From assembly GCF_003185915.1 (NCBI RefSeq), contig NZ_QHLZ01000008.1, positions 1-64,000 of the forward strand: DNA of 64,000 nt. The letters are read 5' to 3'. The translations under genes were made by a program, and so were the position numbers. The notes under the pieces were generated by a model. It worked only from the letters and a program-made list of their open reading frames with translations. It made no database searches and had not been told where the DNA came from. Of the stretch, positions 61,435 to 64,000 are shown piece by piece; the first letter of the stretch is position 1, and each line of letters opens with the position of its first letter. This DNA comes from Arthrobacter psychrochitiniphilus. GTDB taxonomy: Bacteria > Actinomycetota > Actinomycetes > Actinomycetales > Micrococcaceae.

Positions 61435-61728
61435 TTAGCAGAAATTGTAGAAGTACTGGTAGCTGACGCCCGGGATTTGGGTAACGGACTTGAACGACCA
61501 AGCATTGGCCACAGTGCAGCCTGAACTATAGTTCGCCCCGTTGGCCTGAACGGTCGAGTAGTGGTTCATTCGTGCATGGAAGTAGTTAGAATAAGCCACT
61601 GAACCGTTGGTTCCATACTCCAACACACCCCCTCCAACGTTCATGGATGCCGCCATGGCGGGCGCAAGAGCACCAGCCGACAAGGCCGCCGTGAGACCAA
61701 GAAGTGCAAATTTCTTCTTAAAGGACAT
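61435..61728 (-). CDS. Lactococcin 972-family bacteriocin precursor
   Basis: A 97-residue secreted peptide. The Sec signal MSFKKKFALLGLTAALSAGA ends at APAMA (cleavage after residue 26 or 27), leaving about 70 residues: SMNVGGGVLEYG near the mature N-terminus, YSNYFHARMNHYSTV, a Cys at 71, AWSFKSVTQIPG and the C-terminal YFYNFC. The GGG-x-x-x-YG start, H/Y-rich middle and tyrosine-rich end are the lactococcin 972 pattern; Lcn972 itself blocks septum formation by binding lipid II. Two cysteines could form a disulphide, unlike Lcn972. ATG at 61728 with AGGGGGAG upstream. Followed by membrane protein and ATPase genes. Confidence 0.88.
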   Translation of the reverse strand: MSFKKKFALLGLTAALSAGALAPAMAASMNVGGGVLEYGTNGSVAYSNYFHARMNHYSTVQANGANYSSGCTVANAWSFKSVTQIPGVSYQYFYNFC

Positions 61729-61749
61729 TTCTCCCCCTTGGGAACATCG

Positions 61750-61773
61750 CTTGAGTAGTAACTTGAGTAGTAA
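61750..61773 (-). repeat. 12-bp tandem repeat in the bacteriocin leader
   Basis: CTTGAGTAGTAA occurs twice in tandem (61750-61761, 61762-61773), 22 bases upstream of the bacteriocin start. It could bind a regulator or be slippage. Confidence 0.8.
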
Positions 61774-62072
61774 AGAGCTGGCGCGGATAGAAGTAGGCAG
61801 AGTCACAGACCTGGCTCAAAACTCGGACGATCGAAGACCTACCTCTTGAGATTTGCCGTCAGTTCACCTTGACTATAACAACTCACAGCAGGCTTGTCGG
61901 AATTGAGTGAGATATTTCTTGGAAATTTCTTTTACTTAATTTCAAGTTCCGGTATCTCTGATTGTTTATCGTGCACAATAGCCACGAATCTCCCCGTGGG
62001 CCTGTCCACCATTCGCCTAGATTGTTGATTTCCCGCCATATAGCAGCCATGCACAACTAAGATACACCCGCA
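61774..62072. other. Upstream region of the bacteriocin gene, no intact gene
   Basis: About 300 bases, A+T-rich on the bacteriocin-proximal side. A TATAGT word near 61871-61876 on the minus strand could be a -10 box, without a convincing -35. No intact gene is visible. Open frames here look like chance or IS debris. Confidence 0.4.
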
Positions 62073-62512
62073 ATGGTTTTGACGGATTACCAATTTCACG
62101 CGGCAAGGCGCGGTCGGTGTCGTACCCTCGAAGCAACAAGTTGGCGGAGCAGTGGAGTTGCTGGCGGGAAGCAGGGGTTGTCGTTTTCGGATCGGGCGGA
62201 CATCGCTGTAGGCATCCTGGCTGGCAAGTCGGATCGGCAGATCGGTGTTGATCTCGGCCGGGACCACACCACTATTTGGCGCGAACGTCGATGGAACTCG
62301 ACGAAGACCCGTGGCTACCGGCCCGTGAGTGCTGCCTGCTCTGCCGGGCGGTAGCGCAGGCGCCCGGAGACACGGAAAACCGAGACGAACCAGATCCTTG
62401 CCGCGCGGCTGAGGGAGGATCTGGGGAGGTCCAGGACGCCGCGGCAGATTGTGGGCCGTTTGCGTTTGGCTATACATCTGCTAAATCGCCATGTCGGGAG
62501 TCCTGAGCCCTG
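62073..62512 (+). pseudogene. IS30-family transposase fragment
   Basis: The N-terminal region of an IS30 transposase: GLSFSDRADIAVGILAGKSD, RQIGVDLGRDHTTIWRERRW (helix-turn-helix with the D-R-Q-I..G.DHTTIWRE signature) and NSTKTRGYRPVSA. The frame then shifts near 62345. The following frame reads PETRKTETNQILAARLREDL and RSRTPRQIVGRLRLAI, also IS30-like. It stops being IS30-like near 62512, where tnpA sequence begins. The DDE catalytic domain is absent, so it is dead. Confidence 0.75.
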
Positions 62513-62518
62513 GAGATG

Positions 62519-62632
62519 CTCTCACCCCTGGGATGGGAACACATCAACCTCACCGGCGACTACACCTGGCCACGCAACAACCAGATCAAACCCGGCAAAT
62601 GCAGACCACTACGGCGCTCGACAGAACCTTAG
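62519..62632 (+). pseudogene. 3' end of a second Tn3 tnpA
   Basis: The last 37 codons of a tnpA gene on the plus strand ([23 protein letters not shown] in frame) up to TAG at 62630-62632. The 147 bases 62519-62665 match the inverted 54367-54513 with five differences. It thus comes from a related but not identical Tn3 copy and supplies the right end of the composite. Confidence 0.88.
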
Positions 62633-62665
62633 CGTCGGATATTTCACTTTTTCACAAGCCAACCC
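62627..62665 (-). repeat. Right outer terminal inverted repeat
   Basis: Reads CCTTAGCGTCGGATATTTCA and onward to AAGCCAACCC; inverted match to 54367-54405 with one mismatch (CCACCCC against CCAACCC). Followed at once by AATAC. Confidence 0.9.
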
Positions 62666-62670
62666 AATAC
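62666..62670 (+). repeat. Target-site duplication AATAC (right copy)
   Basis: Same five bases as 54362-54366, directly outside the right terminal repeat. Confidence 0.9.
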
Positions 62671-62866
62671 CCTCACGCAGATCAGCGAGAATACTCTTTC
62701 GGCGACGCCCTGATACTTTACTCTCCAGATACCACTCAACTTTGAACAGATACCAGTTCCTGCCCATCGCATGCCGGACTCCCAGCCGCTTCGACTTGCT
62801 CAAGGCACCGCTGCCACCGAAGAACTGTTGGGTTGCATTGTCAGAGTTTTTGTCTTCGATGTTCAT
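62666..62866 (-). pseudogene. HAAS-domain membrane protein, 5' fragment (interrupted)
   Basis: The first 67 codons, from an ATG that overlaps the padR stop (ATGA) to the insertion point: MNIEDKNSDNATQQF, then WYLFKVEWYLESKVSGRRRK and SILADLREGI. The last part is the HAAS helix pattern (YLxxLxxxLxGRRRxxILxDLRxxI). Joined to 54361 it continues DAETHTCSLQEVLAGLGRP without a frame change. HAAS proteins paired with PadR regulators act in membrane-stress or sporulation-like control in other Gram-positives; function here is lost or altered by the insertion. Confidence 0.9.
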
Positions 62867-63240
62867 GCCATGTTCCGCTCTGATTCAGGGCCAGGGTGCG
62901 TTCCGGCCGTAGCTAGTCCCCTATTGGCTACTTCAACAATTTCCCGCCACTTGCGAACTGCTCCCATACGGGCCTGTTCGCCGGAGTTAGTGAGCGCATA
63001 ATACTTGCGGGCCGGACCCGAAGTTGAAGGCTGCAGGTAGCTACTGAGCCACCCATCACGCTCAAATCGGCTCAGCACCGGATACACGGCACCCGTAGCC
63101 AGCCCGGACAGGCCCACCGCGCGCAGCCTCTCAACCAGGTCATAGCCATACGATTCCTGCTGGTGCAGCAGCGACAGAATCAGCATCGGCAGCACTCCCC
63201 TCAGCAATTGGGGGTCATGGGGTGAAGTAACGTAATCCAT
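62863..63240 (-). CDS. PadR family transcriptional regulator
   Basis: A 125-residue PadR repressor with a winged helix: LLRGVLPMLILSLLHQQESYGYDLVERLRAVG (in parts, residues 12-43), GAVYPVLSRFERDGWLSSYL and GPARKYYALTNSGEQ. PadR boxes PVL..L...GW and RKYY.LT are clear. It overlaps the HAAS gene by 4 bases, the standard PadR-HAAS operon. A perfect palindrome lies 14 bases upstream. Since the HAAS gene is broken, padR may now act as an orphan autorepressor. Confidence 0.92.
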   Translation of the reverse strand: MDYVTSPHDPQLLRGVLPMLILSLLHQQESYGYDLVERLRAVGLSGLATGAVYPVLSRFERDGWLSSYLQPSTSGPARKYYALTNSGEQARMGAVRKWREIVEVANRGLATAGTHPGPESERNMA

Positions 63241-63253
63241 GCCCGCTAGTCTG

Positions 63254-63286
63254 CCATAACTATTAGTTACAAACTAATAGTTATGG
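63254..63286. promoter_or_regulatory. Perfect palindromic operator, probably PadR
   Basis: CCATAACTATTAGTT (63254-63268) and AACTAATAGTTATGG (63272-63286) form a perfect 15-bp-arm dyad around ACA, 14 bases upstream of padR. PadR family boxes are A+T-rich palindromes in this position. Confidence 0.8.
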
Positions 63287-63411
63287 ACCGTTAGTGCGTG
63301 GCGTCCTAGATAGGGAAAGTTCGGCGGCGTATCCCCCGCTGGAGCGTCTGCCGCCACGCCAAGGGGCATCCCGGATAATCCTTACCGGAGCAACTTTCTG
63401 CCCATCAGGGC

Positions 63412-64000
63412 TCAGCCGCGCGGCCCGCTCTCGGGAAGCACCACGGCGGTGGACGGGTTCCCGGCAACCTTGCGTCCCTGCGGCTTGAGTTCGCTGACCA
63501 GCACGCTCAGGACAATCAGCGCAGCACCCACTAGCGCAAGGCCAGGCAACCGGTCCCCCGCGATACGGCCGAAAACGCCCGCCCAGAGAGGCTCCCCGGT
63601 GTAAATGATGGTTGCCCGGGTGGGGTCCACAGATTTTTGCGCCCAGTTCATAGTCAGCTGGATGACGCAGCTAGCCAGGCCAAGCCCGGCCCCAGCGCTA
63701 AGCCATATCCAAGAGAACTCCGGAACAGCCTCACCCACAACCGGCATAGACGCGAAAGCTAAAAGACTGCAGACAAGGAGCTGCACAACAGTCACGCGGC
63801 CCAAGTGGACCCGGGTGGCAAAAAGGCTGATCAGAACAATCTCAGAGGCAATCGCCACGGTACTAATCAGTGTCACGACCTCCCCCTTACCCAGACCCCC
63901 CGAGAAGGCTTCGGGCCCTGCAAGGAGAACTAGCCCAGCGAAGGCCAGCGCTGCTCCGGCAAAGGCCATGAGATGCGGGCGTTTTCGGAACACCGCCCAC
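63412..64000 (-). CDS. EamA/DMT-family transporter, partial
   Basis: The C-terminal part, about 195 residues, of a drug/metabolite transporter; the reading frame is open at the window edge, so the N-terminal part is missing. Six hydrophobic segments can be counted (LMAFAGAALAFAGLVLLAG; VVTLISTVAIASEIVLISLF; VVQLLVCSLLAFASMPVV; WIWLSAGAGLGLASCVI; EPLWAGVFGRIAGDRLPG; LALVGAALIVLSVLVSEL). The E-P-L-W-A-G motif and LPGLALVGAALIVL are typical of the second EamA repeat. Substrate unknown. Its stop lies about 125 bases from the PadR operator. Confidence 0.85.
   Translation of the reverse strand, partial: WAVFRKRPHLMAFAGAALAFAGLVLLAGPEAFSGGLGKGEVVTLISTVAIASEIVLISLFATRVHLGRVTVVQLLVCSLLAFASMPVVGEAVPEFSWIWLSAGAGLGLASCVIQLTMNWAQKSVDPTRATIIYTGEPLWAGVFGRIAGDRLPGLALVGAALIVLSVLVSELKPQGRKVAGNPSTAVVLPESGPRG

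Larger units (their letters stand above)
54367..62665. mobile_element. 8.3-kb composite Tn3-family element carrying a bacteriocin locus
   Basis: The element is bounded by inverted 39-bp repeats (54367-54405 and 62627-62665, one mismatch) that are both the tnpA-side end of the same Tn3 group, and by AATAC duplications. Contents from left to right: transposase, serine resolvase, inner terminal repeat, a small terminator region, the ABC ATPase, membrane protein and bacteriocin genes (all minus strand), an IS30 remnant, and the 3' end of a second tnpA on the plus strand. Excision in silico with one AATAC copy restores an intact HAAS-domain gene (67 codons + 126 codons) next to padR, so the unit moved as a whole. 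Confidence 0.9.

Noticed and set aside
62609..62866. An 85-residue minus-strand ORF that looks complete
   Set aside because: It is the HAAS 5' fragment (67 codons) running into the terminal repeat; the tail [18 protein letters not shown] is transposon sequence.
62451..62912. A 153-residue plus-strand ORF across the right transposon end
   Set aside because: It strings together IS30 remnant, tnpA tail in the wrong frame and chromosomal DNA; no family match as a unit.

Overview
The window is a chromosomal segment of a high-GC actinobacterium, most likely an Arthrobacter-type member of the Micrococcaceae. The evidence is a complete Pup-proteasome locus (arc, dop, pup, prcB, prcA, pafA), a naturally fused PafBC regulator, mycothiol ligase MshC, the RNA polymerase-binding protein RbpA, polyprenol-phosphate mannose synthase, frequent GTG starts and a DUF5703 protein. 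From the M20 peptidase to rbpA the gene order broadly follows the Mycobacterium tuberculosis block Rv2141c to Rv2050 (recalled, not searched).

Layout. 1-1.8 kb: secreted lipoprotein and PKD-type protein. 1.9-8.5 kb: fatty-acid gene cluster (acyl-CoA oxidase-like enzyme, TetR regulator, thiolase, large FabG-type reductase, MaoC-type hydratase) with a perfect TetR-type operator. 8.5-10.1 kb: a decayed stretch, a DUF2786 protein and tRNA-Leu(GAG). 10.3-20 kb: M20 peptidase, acyl-CoA dehydrogenase, aldo/keto reductase, UppP, MshC, PAC2, HAD phosphatase and site-2 protease. 20-33 kb: TrmI, then ARC-Dop-Pup-PrcB-PrcA-PafA, two FKBP prolyl isomerases, PafBC, TatA and TatC. 33-45 kb: Ski2-like helicase, amidohydrolase, Ppm1, RbpA, SPFH/NfeD pair, MocR/YczE pair, rRNA methyltransferase and peptide deformylase. 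45-52 kb: aconitase, an acetyltransferase, two decayed genes (phosphotransferase, GrpB) and a stand-alone UvrA-like ATPase. 52.2-53.8 kb: a YefM/YoeB toxin-antitoxin remnant and an MDR reductase.

The accessory highlight is 54,367-62,665: an 8.3-kb composite element with Tn3-family ends, inserted into a PadR-linked HAAS-domain membrane-protein gene. Both outer ends are the tnpA-side terminal repeat in inverted orientation (39 bp, one mismatch). They are flanked by the same 5-bp direct repeat, AATAC. Removing the element and one AATAC copy restores one uninterrupted 193-codon gene starting in a 4-bp overlap with padR. The element carries a full Tn3-type transposase and serine resolvase, a lactococcin-972-type bacteriocin gene with its membrane protein and ABC ATPase, an IS30 fragment, and the last 147 bp of a second, slightly diverged Tn3 copy that supplies the far end. 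I see this as a mobile bacteriocin cassette made by joining two related Tn3 ends.

The window ends in padR, with a perfect 15-bp-arm operator, and a partial EamA-type transporter gene. Names rest on reading motifs by eye; no database search was possible.
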